Part shown: positions 32,463 to 41,298 of the stretch, piece by piece
How positions within the stretch are numbered: position 1 is the stretch's first letter
Layout of the letters: each line of letters starts with the position of its first letter
Origin: an uncultured Clostridium sp.
GTDB taxonomy: Bacteria; Bacillota; Clostridia; Lachnospirales; Lachnospiraceae
Assembly (NCBI GenBank): GCA_900542035.1
Contig: UQMJ01000019.1
Coordinates: 1 to 57,195, forward strand
Length of the DNA stretch: 57,195 nucleotides
Reading direction: 5' to 3'
The notes under the pieces: model-generated
Seen by the model: only the letters and a program-made list of their open reading frames with translations
Databases searched by the model: none
What the model was told of the DNA's origin: nothing
Made by a program: the position numbers and the translations under genes

Positions 32463-32804
32463 GGGCTTGTACTGGTTTCGACGGGGGTCATGCAGCTGGT
32501 GAAGCTATCCCCATGCAATGGGTTAAATGGCAAACCTAAATATAAACGCTGAAGATAATTTAGCATACGCTGCCTAATTAGGCAGTTGTCAGCCTCTTAG
32601 CACCTGCACTTAGAGAATCTGGCATCGACTATGCAGGAAACGACACAGGCAAAGCTTTGAGCCTGCGGGCGTAGTATGAAGCTACTAAAACCATCAGGAT
32701 GTCTGCTTCCGGATGGCGGAGGGAATGTCAAATAACAGACTATGATAGTAGAAGAACAGGGAATTGATTTTCGGACAGGGGTTCGATTCCCCTCAGGTCC
32801 ACTT
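32463..32804 (+). ncRNA. ssrA: Transfer-messenger RNA (tmRNA)
   Basis: The 5' end (GGGCTTG followed by ACTGGTTTCGACGGG) pairs with the 3' CAGGTCC as a 7-bp acceptor stem; the T-arm GGGGTTCGATTCCCC is near the 3' end. CCA is not encoded. The tag reading frame begins at GCA 32530 and gives ANLNINAEDNLAYAA before a TAA at 32575. tmRNA frees stalled ribosomes and marks the unfinished protein for ClpXP and other proteases, whose genes are 7 kb away. Confidence 0.96.
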
Positions 32805-32810
32805 TTTGAA

Positions 32811-32855
32811 AAACCGCGTAAATGCTGGGAAAGCTAGTATTTACGCGGTTTTTTC
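32811..32855 (+). terminator. Terminator of ssrA
   Basis: A perfect 13-bp stem (32811-32823 with 32839-32851) is followed by a T-run ending TTTTCG. Confidence 0.9.
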
Positions 32856-32921
32856 GATGCTCTGATATGATAGAAACGTTAGTGTGAAAAACAAAAATAT
32901 ATGCCTAAATATCACACGAAG

Positions 32922-33136
32922 TCACACGGATTTTATTTTTGAAAAGTGTTTATTAATCTTTTTGTTCTGCTTGGCTGCTTCCATATCAATAACATTCCGG
33001 TAGACCTCGCGCATAACTCCGAATCAGTCCAGCCACCACGCTGAAGAATGTACTGATCTGGCACTCCGATGGCGTGCATGATGGATGCGGAATAGTGGCG
33101 CAGGGGCGGTTTTTGTGGATATTGACATTTTCGCAT
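32922..33136 (-). pseudogene. Tyrosine recombinase (integrase) C-terminal remnant, frameshifted
   Basis: The minus strand reads PLRHYSASIMHAIGVPDQYI and LQRGGWTDSE, the catalytic box of a phage-type tyrosine recombinase with the Arg-His pair. One base is missing near 33024; in the shifted frame the protein continues VMREVYRNVIDMEAA, including the catalytic Tyr, then KQNKKINKHFSK and a stop at 32922. The N-terminal three quarters are absent. It sits 65 bases behind ssrA, a well-known integration site, and is the trace of the element that brought the following genes. Confidence 0.75.
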
Positions 33137-33193
33137 TTATGTGTCATAATATATACGAACCACTGAAAGCGTGAATGCGTTGTAGGTGGTGTT

Positions 33194-33979
33194 TTATTTT
33201 GGATAAATTACAAGGCCATATTTTAAAGAACTGGCTTTAGTATTTAAAATGTGGCCTCCGTTAAAAGTGGCCATTACACTTCCAACAAAGTCATTGTCTA
33301 TTAGAGAGGAAATGCGGTTAGGCAGGCTTTCTTTTCGGTAACGAGTTTTATAGTATAAGTGAACAAAGAAAGAAATAAAATCGCATATTTGTATGAAATA
33401 GGATTCTTTAGAATCTTTTTCCATAATATCTTCAATAAGATATTTAATGGGCTTATTGACATACCCTCCAAATTGGGACTGTATAGGGTTATATGCCCTT
33501 ATGGCACGAGCTGTTTTTCGCATCGGAGCAATACGGCCTTTGTCAGTAATAATTAAAAAATTCCATTCACCTTTACTATCGTTTTCAATTCTTTGTATAT
33601 TGTACGTGAGAGCATTTTCTAAAACGGAGTAATCAGCAGTTTTTATTTTGGTTTTGTCGATAATGACATTAATTACAGAAATATCAAGTGATGAAATAGC
33701 AATTGTAAATTTTTTGAGAATTTCAATTTTTTGTTCGTTAGTCCAATTGTATGAGCGATATGGATTTTTGTCAGTAAGGAATTGCTTAGTATGCATTTCT
33801 TGACTAACATGAAAACCATATTCTGCTTTTAATTCTTTACGAAAATTTTTCATTATATCATAATTCGATTGCCATGATTCAGATGACATACTCATACTGG
33901 TTAAAATAAAAGCATCACTAGATGAGGTGTTTGCACCGTCATCACCAGTTTCATCGAAATAAACAATTCGTGTATTCAT
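33194..33979 (-). CDS. DUF3800 protein
   Basis: A protein of 261 residues. The N-terminus RIVYFDETGDDG holds the acidic motif of DUF3800, an RNase H-like fold family; a second acidic site lies in FIQICDFISFFVH near residue 205. AAAGGAG six bases before the ATG at 33979 fixes the start. The family is frequent in mobile islands and suspected to have nuclease or defence roles, but no function is proven. The gene is A+T-rich compared with its surroundings, and its start overlaps the end of the small hydrophobic peptide gene. Confidence 0.8.
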   Translation of the reverse strand: MNTRIVYFDETGDDGANTSSSDAFILTSMSMSSESWQSNYDIMKNFRKELKAEYGFHVSQEMHTKQFLTDKNPYRSYNWTNEQKIEILKKFTIAISSLDISVINVIIDKTKIKTADYSVLENALTYNIQRIENDSKGEWNFLIITDKGRIAPMRKTARAIRAYNPIQSQFGGYVNKPIKYLIEDIMEKDSKESYFIQICDFISFFVHLYYKTRYRKESLPNRISSLIDNDFVGSVMATFNGGHILNTKASSLKYGLVIYPK

Positions 33980-34112
33980 AAAAACTCCTTTCATAAATAT
34001 TTGTGCCGTTCCTGTTGGCGTAGGGGCGTTTTTTTCTATGCATCAGATTCAGAATTGCTACAATTAACATGGCAACGCCTAAGATAATCTGAAATTCTTC
34101 ATATGTACTCAT
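33951..34112 (-). CDS. Short hydrophobic peptide, holin-like toxin type
   Basis: The minus strand encodes 53 residues: MSTYEEFQIILGVAMLIVAI, then LNLMHRKKRP and a polar tail. The first 30 residues (short polar start, one membrane helix, basic end) match the 'putative holin-like toxin' class of type I toxin-antitoxin loci. AAGGAGG precedes the ATG by nine bases and can be closed in a hairpin with the upstream TCCTT (34124-34138). The C-terminal tail is longer than usual, and the stop lies 29 bases inside the DUF3800 gene. The antitoxin RNA was not identified. Confidence 0.6.
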   Translation of the reverse strand: MSTYEEFQIILGVAMLIVAILNLMHRKKRPYANRNGTNIYERSFYEYTNCLFR

Positions 34113-34123
34113 AGAAATCCACC

Positions 34124-34138
34124 TCCTTCCAACAAGGA
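34124..34138 (-). promoter_or_regulatory. Hairpin over the ribosome binding site of the peptide gene
   Basis: On the minus strand TCCTT, a 5-base loop and AAGGA form a perfect stem whose right arm is the Shine-Dalgarno core. Such sequestration is a common way of limiting translation of type I toxins. Confidence 0.55.
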
Positions 34139-34184
34139 TGGAAACGGATGGTATGGACGCACTACCGGCTCCCTGGTAAGTATA

Positions 34185-34589
34185 TTATATTGTCAAGGTA
34201 GGCCCCACAGGGCGGGGGCTGAGTTTTCTCATGTAATCATGCCACTGGGAACTAGGGGACACAACCTCAACAATCAGATTCGGAGCACCGGAGCAGCCGC
34301 GGTCTGTCAGCTTGTTAGAGTCGCAAATAACAGATATATCCGGTTCTACCCAGCTCTTATCGTCTGCATCTAGGTTGACGGCAAAGGGAGCAGGGTAGAT
34401 CTTGCATGAACCATTGGAGTTGTTGATGTGAGTTCTTAACGTATAGTGGAAACCAGAAACCAGTTCTTGATGAATCCGGTTTGGCGGAGCCATAGCATAG
34501 AGCCGGCCGTCAATCAGCCCAGCGCGTTCGCCTTCCGGCAACTCCCAGTAATCTTTAGAGGTGTAGGTTTTATTCAATGGCATTGGCAT
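34185..34589 (-). pseudogene. Uma2-family (DUF820) protein, truncated
   Basis: Residues about 1-118 match Uma2-type putative endonucleases: YTSKDYWELPEGERAGLIDG, then the PD-(D/E)XK-like core in EPDISVICD and NLIVEVVSPSS. Homology stops near 34216 with YMRKL; the last 11 residues come from unrelated sequence with a GGGGC hairpin, and the usual C-terminal 60 or so residues are missing. The ATG at 34589 has AAAGGAAG upstream. The gene was cut by the same rearrangements that shaped this island. Confidence 0.75.
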
Positions 34590-34925
34590 AGTAACACTTC
34601 CTTTCCAGCCCAAATAGGGGATTTGATTGTATTATAACATAAATTTTCTTTTTTCCTTAAAAATCATTTGATTTTAAGCAACTTTTAAAGGTGTGATTAA
34701 ATTGACACTTGCACTGGAATTTACTTTTACAAGCAACCGATATATCTTAAGTTGACGTCATTGCCCGTTGTACGGGTGGCTGCGACTTGGCAGTCCCCTT
34801 TAGAGAAATAATAAAAATTTTACAATTTGTCCTTTGTCTTTAGAAAGATTTAATACATGAAAGGATGAAAACGTGTTACAATAGGTTAAATTATTAACAT
34901 TTTCATAAAGGAGCGTAACAAAATT
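34590..34925. other. Gene-free spacer at the right edge of the ssrA island
   Basis: No convincing coding frame was found. 34640-34740 is A+T-rich. A stretch near 34745-34800 is G+C-richer (GCCCGTTGTACGGGTGGC) with a short inverted repeat CCCGTTGTACGGG, of unknown meaning and possibly the right end of the island. A candidate promoter for the following gene is the extended -10 TGTTACAAT at 34874-34882. Confidence 0.4.
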
Positions 34926-36809
34926 ATGAAACGTAACAAGTTTGCATCGGTTCTTGGCCGGATTTTCGTATCGGCGATACTGATTTTCCTGCTGTTTTAC
35001 ACGATGCTTCCGGCAGTCAATTTCCATGATCAGAACTTCATTATATTCTTGATTATTTCCATTTTGATTGTTCTGGTTGTCAACTTCCTTACCTACGTCA
35101 AAAATTTCCTTTCTTCTTTGGGCGAACGGAACCGCACCGTAGTGGTGGGACAGGATCCCATTACCGGAGCGCCGGTTTACGGGAAAAATCCAGACCAGCC
35201 CCAGGAGCCGGTTAATCTGGCAAAACCATTAAAATACGGCTTCATTCTGATTGCCGGTCTGATCGCATTTATGGCAGTGGCTTCCGTAATTGGAATCCAG
35301 TTTTTCAATGCGTCCAGATATCGCGATCTGATTACAATTACAGACGGAGATTTTACAGAAGACGTAGCCGAGCTGAATATGAATCAGATACCGGTAGTAG
35401 ACAAAGATACGGCTTCCCGTCTGGGCAGCAGAAAGCTGGGAGAGATGTCGGAACTGGTTTCGCAGTTTGAGATTCAGGAAAACTATACCCAGATTAACTA
35501 TCAGGGAATGCCTTATCGGGTAACGCCTCTGGCGTATGCGGATCCGATAAAGTGGCTCTTAAACCAGAAGAGCGGCCTTCCGGCTTATATTACCGTGAAC
35601 ATGGTAACCCAGGATACCGAGCTGGTATGGCTGGAATCCGGCATGAAATATTCCCCAAGCGAATACTTTTTCCGGAACATTTACCGGTACCTGCGTTTCT
35701 CCTATCCGACTAAAATGTTTAATCAGGTGTCCTTTGAAATTGACGACGAAGGAACACCGTATTGGGTAGCGCCTACTATCAGCTACCAGATTGGCTGGTG
35801 GAACGGTAAGGATATTTCCGGCGCAGTTTTAGTCAATGCCTGTACAGGAGAAAGCCAGTATTATCCAAAAGACCAGGTTCCCCAGTGGATTGACCAGCTG
35901 TACAGTTCCGATATGATTATCCAGCAGTTAGATGACAACGGACGGTTCCAGAATGGATATTTAAACTCCATTTTCGGACAAAAAGGCGTGCGCAGGACAA
36001 CCTATGGCTATAATTATCTGGCAATCAATGACGATGTATATTTATATACGGGTATGTCTTCTGTTACTGCAGATGAGTCCAACATCGGTTTTGTACTGGT
36101 AAACCTCCGAACCAAAGAAACTAAGTTTTATCCAATACCTGGAGCAACCGAATACTCTGCAATGGATTCTGCACAAGGTCAGGTCCAGCATTTAAAATAT
36201 ACGGCGACCTTCCCGTTGCTATTAAATATTTCAGATCGGCCGACTTACTTTATTTCCTTAAAAGATGCGGCGGGTCTGGTAAAAATGTACGCCTTTGTAG
36301 ATGTGGCCCAGTACCAGATTGTAGGAACGGGCGCTACCATTGATGAAGCGCGGAAAAATTACCGGACGGCCCTGAATCTGGAAGAGGACACGTTAGACAT
36401 CCCGAAAGATGAAAAAACAGTATCCGGAACCATAGAGGCTGTTGCAAATGTGGTTGTGTCAGGCAATACCTGCTATTACTTTACGTTAGAAGGAGATCGC
36501 ACGGTTTACACAGCCATGATTCAAGTTTCCGAGCAGCTTCCATTCTTAAAAGCGGGGGATGAGATCGGCTTTACCTATGAAAATCCGGAAGAATCGGCAA
36601 CTGCTACGGTCCTTTCCGTCCAGTCGATCCAGGCAGGAAAGAATGCAGGGGATCTGCAGCCGGAGCAGGAACAACCGCTGGAGACAGAGAAACTTTCAGA
36701 AACTTCCAAAGCTTTAGAACCGGCAGAAACGGGAGAAGAAACAGAAACAGAAGCCACAGAAGCAGAAGCCACAGAGACAGAAGCTGCAGAAGCAGCCGCG
36801 AATTTCTAA
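34926..36809 (+). CDS. Large membrane-anchored protein of unknown function
   Basis: A protein of 627 residues that I cannot assign to a named family. There are three hydrophobic segments (about residues 10-30, 37-57 and 105-128), with a charged loop between the second and third, and then a long domain of about 430 residues rich in aromatic and beta-type sequence (TPYWVAPTISYQIGWWNG, ISGAVLVNACTGESQYY). From about residue 560 the tail is a low-complexity E/T/A stretch (ETETEATEAEATETEAAEAA). AAGGAG precedes the ATG. It is probably a core gene of the lineage. Confidence 0.75.
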   Translation: MKRNKFASVLGRIFVSAILIFLLFYTMLPAVNFHDQNFIIFLIISILIVLVVNFLTYVKNFLSSLGERNRTVVVGQDPITGAPVYGKNPDQPQEPVNLAKPLKYGFILIAGLIAFMAVASVIGIQFFNASRYRDLITITDGDFTEDVAELNMNQIPVVDKDTASRLGSRKLGEMSELVSQFEIQENYTQINYQGMPYRVTPLAYADPIKWLLNQKSGLPAYITVNMVTQDTELVWLESGMKYSPSEYFFRNIYRYLRFSYPTKMFNQVSFEIDDEGTPYWVAPTISYQIGWWNGKDISGAVLVNACTGESQYYPKDQVPQWIDQLYSSDMIIQQLDDNGRFQNGYLNSIFGQKGVRRTTYGYNYLAINDDVYLYTGMSSVTADESNIGFVLVNLRTKETKFYPIPGATEYSAMDSAQGQVQHLKYTATFPLLLNISDRPTYFISLKDAAGLVKMYAFVDVAQYQIVGTGATIDEARKNYRTALNLEEDTLDIPKDEKTVSGTIEAVANVVVSGNTCYYFTLEGDRTVYTAMIQVSEQLPFLKAGDEIGFTYENPEESATATVLSVQSIQAGKNAGDLQPEQEQPLETEKLSETSKALEPAETGEETETEATEAEATETEAAEAAANF

Positions 36810-36905
36810 AGTTGTAAGTACTTTTTAAGAGAAAAGAAAAGCAAAATCAGAAAAACCTCTTTATAATGGATAGTAGAAATACTGCCAGGATAAGGAGGTT
36901 TTTAT

Positions 36906-37694
36906 ATGAGAATGAAAAAAACATATGCGGCGGCAGGAGCTGCGTGCCTGATGGCGGTTCTGGCGGCAGGATGCGCAAACACAGGGACTTCTGCAGGAGT
37001 TTCTGTGCCAAATGAAATGACCATTCGCCAGTATCAGGAAGAAAACGGGGGCCAGGTAACGGTAGAGAGTACCTCGACTGTGACAGCAGTGCCCGATGTG
37101 GCAGAGCTGTCTTTAAGCATTTATTCAGAAGATCAGGAAGCGGCAGCCTGCCAGAAGAAAAATGAAGAGGCGTTAAGCAAAACTCTGGATTATCTGAAAA
37201 CCCAGGGCATAGAAGAAGGAAATATCCAGACTTCAGGCTACAATCTGTCTCCAAGATATCAATGGACAGAAGACCATGGCCAGGTTTTAAATGGTTATGA
37301 AATGATAACCCAGATTACGGTTTCAGGAGTTCCCATTGGGAAGGTAGGGGATTTGCTGGGAGGAACCGTTGCTTCCGGAACCAATTCTATTGATTACGTA
37401 AAGTATATGTGCAGCGATTACGACACAGTTTATGAAGAAGCATTAAAACAGGCAGTAGAACAGGCATGGGAAAAGGCGGAAGCCATGGGAGAAGCCGGCG
37501 GATTCCAGGTATTAGAAGTAAAGAATATCAGCGAATACGGAGAAAACCAGGCAGTCCGTTATGCCAGACCTAACGCAGTTGCTGAGGCAGAAAAAGAAAC
37601 TTTGATAGCAGATACGGCTTCCATGAGCGTAGAAGAGGGAGAACTGGAAATCCAGGCGCATCTGTCGGTCAGCTTTAAAATCGTGCCCAGGTAG
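36906..37694 (+). CDS. SIMPL-domain (DUF541) lipoprotein
   Basis: A protein of 262 residues with a lipoprotein signal (lipobox VLAAGC, Cys at about residue 23) and a SIMPL domain from about residue 50 (VTVESTSTVTAVPDVAELSLSIYSE, NIQTSGYNLSPRY, ALKQAVEQAWEKAEAM). It should be anchored on the outer face of the membrane. SIMPL proteins are widespread and linked to stress tolerance, without a settled activity. AAGGAGG is eight bases before the ATG; the gene stands between the unknown membrane protein and tig. Confidence 0.85.
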   Translation: MRMKKTYAAAGAACLMAVLAAGCANTGTSAGVSVPNEMTIRQYQEENGGQVTVESTSTVTAVPDVAELSLSIYSEDQEAAACQKKNEEALSKTLDYLKTQGIEEGNIQTSGYNLSPRYQWTEDHGQVLNGYEMITQITVSGVPIGKVGDLLGGTVASGTNSIDYVKYMCSDYDTVYEEALKQAVEQAWEKAEAMGEAGGFQVLEVKNISEYGENQAVRYARPNAVAEAEKETLIADTASMSVEEGELEIQAHLSVSFKIVPR

Positions 37695-37778
37695 AAGCTG
37701 CTTTCCGGACATTTTTGCTCATGCGGCATCTTATATCCAGATGCGATGCAAAATTTTATCAGGAAAAGCAAAATAGGA

Positions 37779-37808
37779 CTGGAATTTACGGATTTCTTAT
37801 GCTATAAT
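37779..37808 (+). promoter_or_regulatory. Extended -10 promoter of tig
   Basis: TGC-TATAAT at 37800-37808 is a near-ideal extended -10, about 70 bases before the tig start. The -35 is weak (CTGGAA at 37779-37784). Confidence 0.6.
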
Positions 37809-37877
37809 CGTACCTTGAAGTGTAACGCCCTGTGGAGAAATGGCGGTTCACATATTATTCAAGGAGGAACCCATACT

Positions 37878-39164
37878 ATGAGTTTACAAGTAGAAAAGTT
37901 AGAAAAGAACATGGCAAAGCTGACTGTCGAAGTACCAGCTGAGCAGTTTGATAAGGCAATCAAGGCAGCCTATGACAAAAATAAAAACAGATTTAATATC
38001 CCAGGCTTCCGTAAAGGAAAGGCTCCGCAGGCCATGATTGAAAAAATGTACGGCCCTGGCGTATTCTATGAGGATGCAGCAAACGAGGCAATTGATGCCA
38101 GCTATGCAGATGCGATGAAGGAAAGCGGACTGGAAATTGTTTCCAGACCAGAGATCGATATTACCCAGATTGAAAAGGGTAAAGATTTTATCTACACTGC
38201 AACAGTAGCAGTAAAGCCGGAAGTTACCTTAGGCGAGTACAAGGGCGTTGAGGTAGAGAAGGCAGACGCATCCGTTACAGATGAAGATGTAGAGAAAGAA
38301 CTGAAGAAAATCCAGGATCAGAATGCAAGACTGGTAACCGTAGAAGACAGACCAGTTGCAGACGGCGACCAGACCGTTATCGACTTTGAAGGATTTATTG
38401 ACGGCAAGGCATTTGACGGCGGCCAGGGTACCGATTATCCTCTGACCATTGGCTCCCATTCCTTCATCGATACTTTTGAAGAGCAGTTAATCGGCAAGAA
38501 CATCGGCGAAGAGTGCGAAGTAAACGTAACCTTCCCAGCAGAGTACCATGCAGCTGAACTGGCTAATAAGCCTGCACAGTTCAAGGTAACGGTAAAAGAA
38601 ATCAAAGTAAAAGAGCTTCCAGAGTTAAACGATGAGTTTGCAAGCGAAGTTTCTGAATTTGAAACATTAGACGAGTACAAAGAAGATACTCGCAAGAAGC
38701 TGGCTGAGAAGAAAGAAAAAGCAGCTGAGACTGAAAATGAAAACCACGTAGTAGAGAAAGTTGTAGCAAACGCTTCCATGGATATTCCGGATGCTATGAT
38801 TGACAACGAAGTAATGAACATGATTCAGGATACTGCACAGAGAATGCAGAGCCAGGGTATTCCATTTGACCAGTATATGAAGTATACCGGCATGACTGTA
38901 GATACCTTAAAAGAGCAGATGAAGCCTCAGGCAGAGCGCAGAATCCAGACCAGACTGGTATTAGAAGCAGTTGCAGCAGCTGAGAATATCCAGATTTCCG
39001 ACGAGCGTGTAGACGAAGAACTGCAGAAGATGGCAGACGCTTACAAGATGGAAGTAGAAAAGCTGAAAGAATACATGGGCGAGTTTGAAAAAGAGCAGAT
39101 GAAGAAAGATCTGGCTGTTCAGGAAGCCGTTGACTTCCTGGTAAAAGAGGCAAAACTGGTTTAA
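37878..39164 (+). CDS. tig: Trigger factor
   Basis: A protein of 428 residues in the usual three parts: ribosome-binding domain with FRKGKAP at about residues 44-50, a PPIase (FKBP-like) domain at about 150-245 (VEDRPVADGDQTVIDFEGFIDG), and a helical chaperone domain to the end. It meets nascent chains at the ribosome exit. The start at 37878 has AAGGAGG upstream; the frame is open farther 5' but without a site. It leads the tig-clpP-clpX-lon-engB cluster. Confidence 0.97.
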   Translation: MSLQVEKLEKNMAKLTVEVPAEQFDKAIKAAYDKNKNRFNIPGFRKGKAPQAMIEKMYGPGVFYEDAANEAIDASYADAMKESGLEIVSRPEIDITQIEKGKDFIYTATVAVKPEVTLGEYKGVEVEKADASVTDEDVEKELKKIQDQNARLVTVEDRPVADGDQTVIDFEGFIDGKAFDGGQGTDYPLTIGSHSFIDTFEEQLIGKNIGEECEVNVTFPAEYHAAELANKPAQFKVTVKEIKVKELPELNDEFASEVSEFETLDEYKEDTRKKLAEKKEKAAETENENHVVEKVVANASMDIPDAMIDNEVMNMIQDTAQRMQSQGIPFDQYMKYTGMTVDTLKEQMKPQAERRIQTRLVLEAVAAAENIQISDERVDEELQKMADAYKMEVEKLKEYMGEFEKEQMKKDLAVQEAVDFLVKEAKLV

Positions 39165-39199
39165 TTTGCCGCTCATTCAGGTCTGAGATACCAGATGGA

Positions 39200-39248
39200 G
39201 AAGTTGCAGAAGGGGGACCAGTTGAGAGGGACTCCTGTCTGCAACTTC
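39200..39248 (+). repeat. Inverted repeat between tig and clpP
   Basis: A perfect 11-bp stem (39200-39210 with 39238-39248) with a 27-base loop lies in the tig-clpP gap. No T-run follows. It may be a processing or attenuation hairpin. Confidence 0.5.
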
Positions 39249-39301
39249 CTGTTATTTGTCGGCGGCAGAAAAAAGCTGCTGCACAAGAAAGGAGTAGAAA
39301 G

Positions 39302-39883
39302 ATGAGTTTAGTGCCTTATGTCATTGAATCAACCAGCAGGGGCGAGCGCTCCTATGATATTTATTCCCGTCTGTTAAAGGACAGAATCGTGTTCTTAGGC
39401 GAAGAGGTAAATGATGTGACTGCCAGTCTGGTAGTAGCTCAGCTTTTGTTTTTAGAGTCTGAGGATCCTGGAAAAGATATTAATTTCTACATCAACAGCC
39501 CAGGCGGATCGGTTACCGCAGGTATGGCGATTTACGATACCATGAACTACATTAAATGTGACGTTTCCACTGTCTGCATCGGTATGGCGGCCAGCATGGG
39601 CGCATTCCTGTTGTCCAGCGGTGCAAAAGGCAAGAGATTTGCGCTTCCAAATGCTGAAATTATGATTCACCAGCCATCCGGCGGCGCCCAGGGACAGGCG
39701 ACCGATATTAAGATTGTAGCGGATCACATTTTACGAACCAAAAAGAAATTAAACGAGATATTAGCGGCCAATACCGGACAGCCTTTAGAGGTCATTGAGC
39801 GGGATACAGAGCGTGACAACTATATGAGCGCCCTGGAAGCCAAAGAATACGGTCTGGTAGACGCAGTAATTGCAAGTCACTAA
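39302..39883 (+). CDS. clpP: ATP-dependent Clp protease proteolytic subunit
   Basis: A protein of 193 residues, the normal ClpP length. The catalytic serine is in GMAASMGAFLLSSG (about residue 97), the histidine in MIHQPSGGAQGQA (about 122), and the aspartate in ERDTERDNYM. It forms the 14-mer peptidase chamber fed by ClpX, encoded 26 bases downstream. AAAGGAG precedes the ATG. ClpXP also degrades proteins carrying the tmRNA tag. Confidence 0.98.
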   Translation: MSLVPYVIESTSRGERSYDIYSRLLKDRIVFLGEEVNDVTASLVVAQLLFLESEDPGKDINFYINSPGGSVTAGMAIYDTMNYIKCDVSTVCIGMAASMGAFLLSSGAKGKRFALPNAEIMIHQPSGGAQGQATDIKIVADHILRTKKKLNEILAANTGQPLEVIERDTERDNYMSALEAKEYGLVDAVIASH

Positions 39884-39909
39884 CGGGCCCGTTAAGGAAA
39901 GGTGGAAAT

Positions 39910-41208
39910 ATGCCAATCAGACCAGATGATAAGGTTCGCTGCTCTTTTTGCGGCAAGACCCAGGATCAGGTAAGAAAGCTGATTGCCGGATCCAATAATG
40001 TATTTATCTGTGATGAATGTATTGAGCTTTGCGGCGAGATTTTAGAGGAAGAGCTGGGAGAGCAGATGGACGTCCAGGATGAACTGGATGAGATCAATCT
40101 GTTAAAACCCAAGGAACTGAAAGAATTTCTGGATGAGTATGTAATCGGACAGGACGAGGCCAAAAAAGTTCTTTCTGTAGCGGTTTACAACCATTACAAA
40201 AGAATTACTTCTAGAAAGAAACTGGACGTAGAGGTTCAGAAGAGCAATATTTTAATGCTTGGGCCGACTGGTTCCGGAAAAACCTATCTTGCCCAGACTC
40301 TTGCAAGAATCTTAGGAGTTCCCTTTGCAATTGCAGATGCTACGGCTCTTACCGAAGCAGGATACGTAGGCGAGGATGTGGAAAATATCCTTCTGAAGCT
40401 GATTCAGGCAGCAGACTACGATATTGCAAAAGCGGAGTACGGAATTATCTATATTGACGAGATTGACAAGATTACCAAAAAATCCGAGAACGTATCCATT
40501 ACCAGGGACGTATCCGGCGAGGGAGTCCAGCAGGCATTGCTAAAGATTCTGGAAGGCACTGTTGCCAGCGTTCCGCCTCAGGGAGGCAGAAAGCATCCGC
40601 ATCAGGAACTTTTACAGATCGATACGACAAATATTCTCTTTATCTGCGGCGGTGCTTTTGACGGACTGGAAAAGATTATTGAAAGCCGTTTAAGCACCAG
40701 CTCCATTGGTTTTAATGCAGAGATTGTAGATAAAAATCAGAGAAGCCTGGATGATTTGCTGCTTCAGGTAATGCCTCAGGATTTGACAAAATACGGCCTG
40801 ATTCCAGAATTTATCGGACGTGTGCCGGTAGTAGTTTCTTTGAGACTGTTAGATGAGCAGGCGTTGGTTAAGATTTTGTCAGAGCCGAAGAATGCTTTGA
40901 CCAAGCAATATGAAAAGCTGTTTGAACTGGACGACGTCAAACTGGAGTTTACAGATGACGCTCTTTTAGCGATTGCGAAAGAAGCAGTAGAGAGAAAGAC
41001 CGGAGCCAGAGGACTTCGTTCTATTATCGAAAAGGTAATGACAGATATTATGTATGAGATTCCTTCCGATGATACCATTGGGATCTGTACCATTACCAAA
41101 GATGTAATTGAAGGAAAGGGCCAGCCGGAAATTGTTTATCGGGATACGGCAGTTCCAAGGAAAATGACGTCCAGATTAAAGAAAGATAAAACCGGAGAGA
41201 TTGCATAG
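39910..41208 (+). CDS. clpX: ATP-dependent Clp protease ATP-binding subunit
   Basis: A protein of 432 residues. The N-terminal zinc-binding domain has CSFCGKTQDQ and CDECIELC; the AAA+ domain has Walker A GPTGSGKT (about 118-125), Walker B IIYIDEIDK, a pore loop GYVGED and sensor motifs (IGFNAE, TGARGLRSI). It unfolds tagged substrates and passes them to ClpP. It is 26 bases behind clpP in the same operon. Confidence 0.98.
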   Translation: MPIRPDDKVRCSFCGKTQDQVRKLIAGSNNVFICDECIELCGEILEEELGEQMDVQDELDEINLLKPKELKEFLDEYVIGQDEAKKVLSVAVYNHYKRITSRKKLDVEVQKSNILMLGPTGSGKTYLAQTLARILGVPFAIADATALTEAGYVGEDVENILLKLIQAADYDIAKAEYGIIYIDEIDKITKKSENVSITRDVSGEGVQQALLKILEGTVASVPPQGGRKHPHQELLQIDTTNILFICGGAFDGLEKIIESRLSTSSIGFNAEIVDKNQRSLDDLLLQVMPQDLTKYGLIPEFIGRVPVVVSLRLLDEQALVKILSEPKNALTKQYEKLFELDDVKLEFTDDALLAIAKEAVERKTGARGLRSIIEKVMTDIMYEIPSDDTIGICTITKDVIEGKGQPEIVYRDTAVPRKMTSRLKKDKTGEIA

Positions 41209-41224
41209 ATTTACTCCTGACAGG

Positions 41225-41264
41225 GGCTGTTGCATAGAGATCACAATATGCAATGGCCTTTTTC
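41225..41264 (+). terminator. Terminator between clpX and lon
   Basis: A 12-bp stem with two G-T pairs (41225-41236 with 41247-41258) is followed by TTTTTC. Confidence 0.75.
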
Positions 41265-41298
41265 AGCTAACGGAAGATTTGCATGAGGAGGAAAGAAA

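Noticed and set aside
34745..34800. tRNA-like or intron-end-like stretch
   Set aside because: It has a short inverted repeat but no cloverleaf, T-arm or other complete element end that I could recognise.
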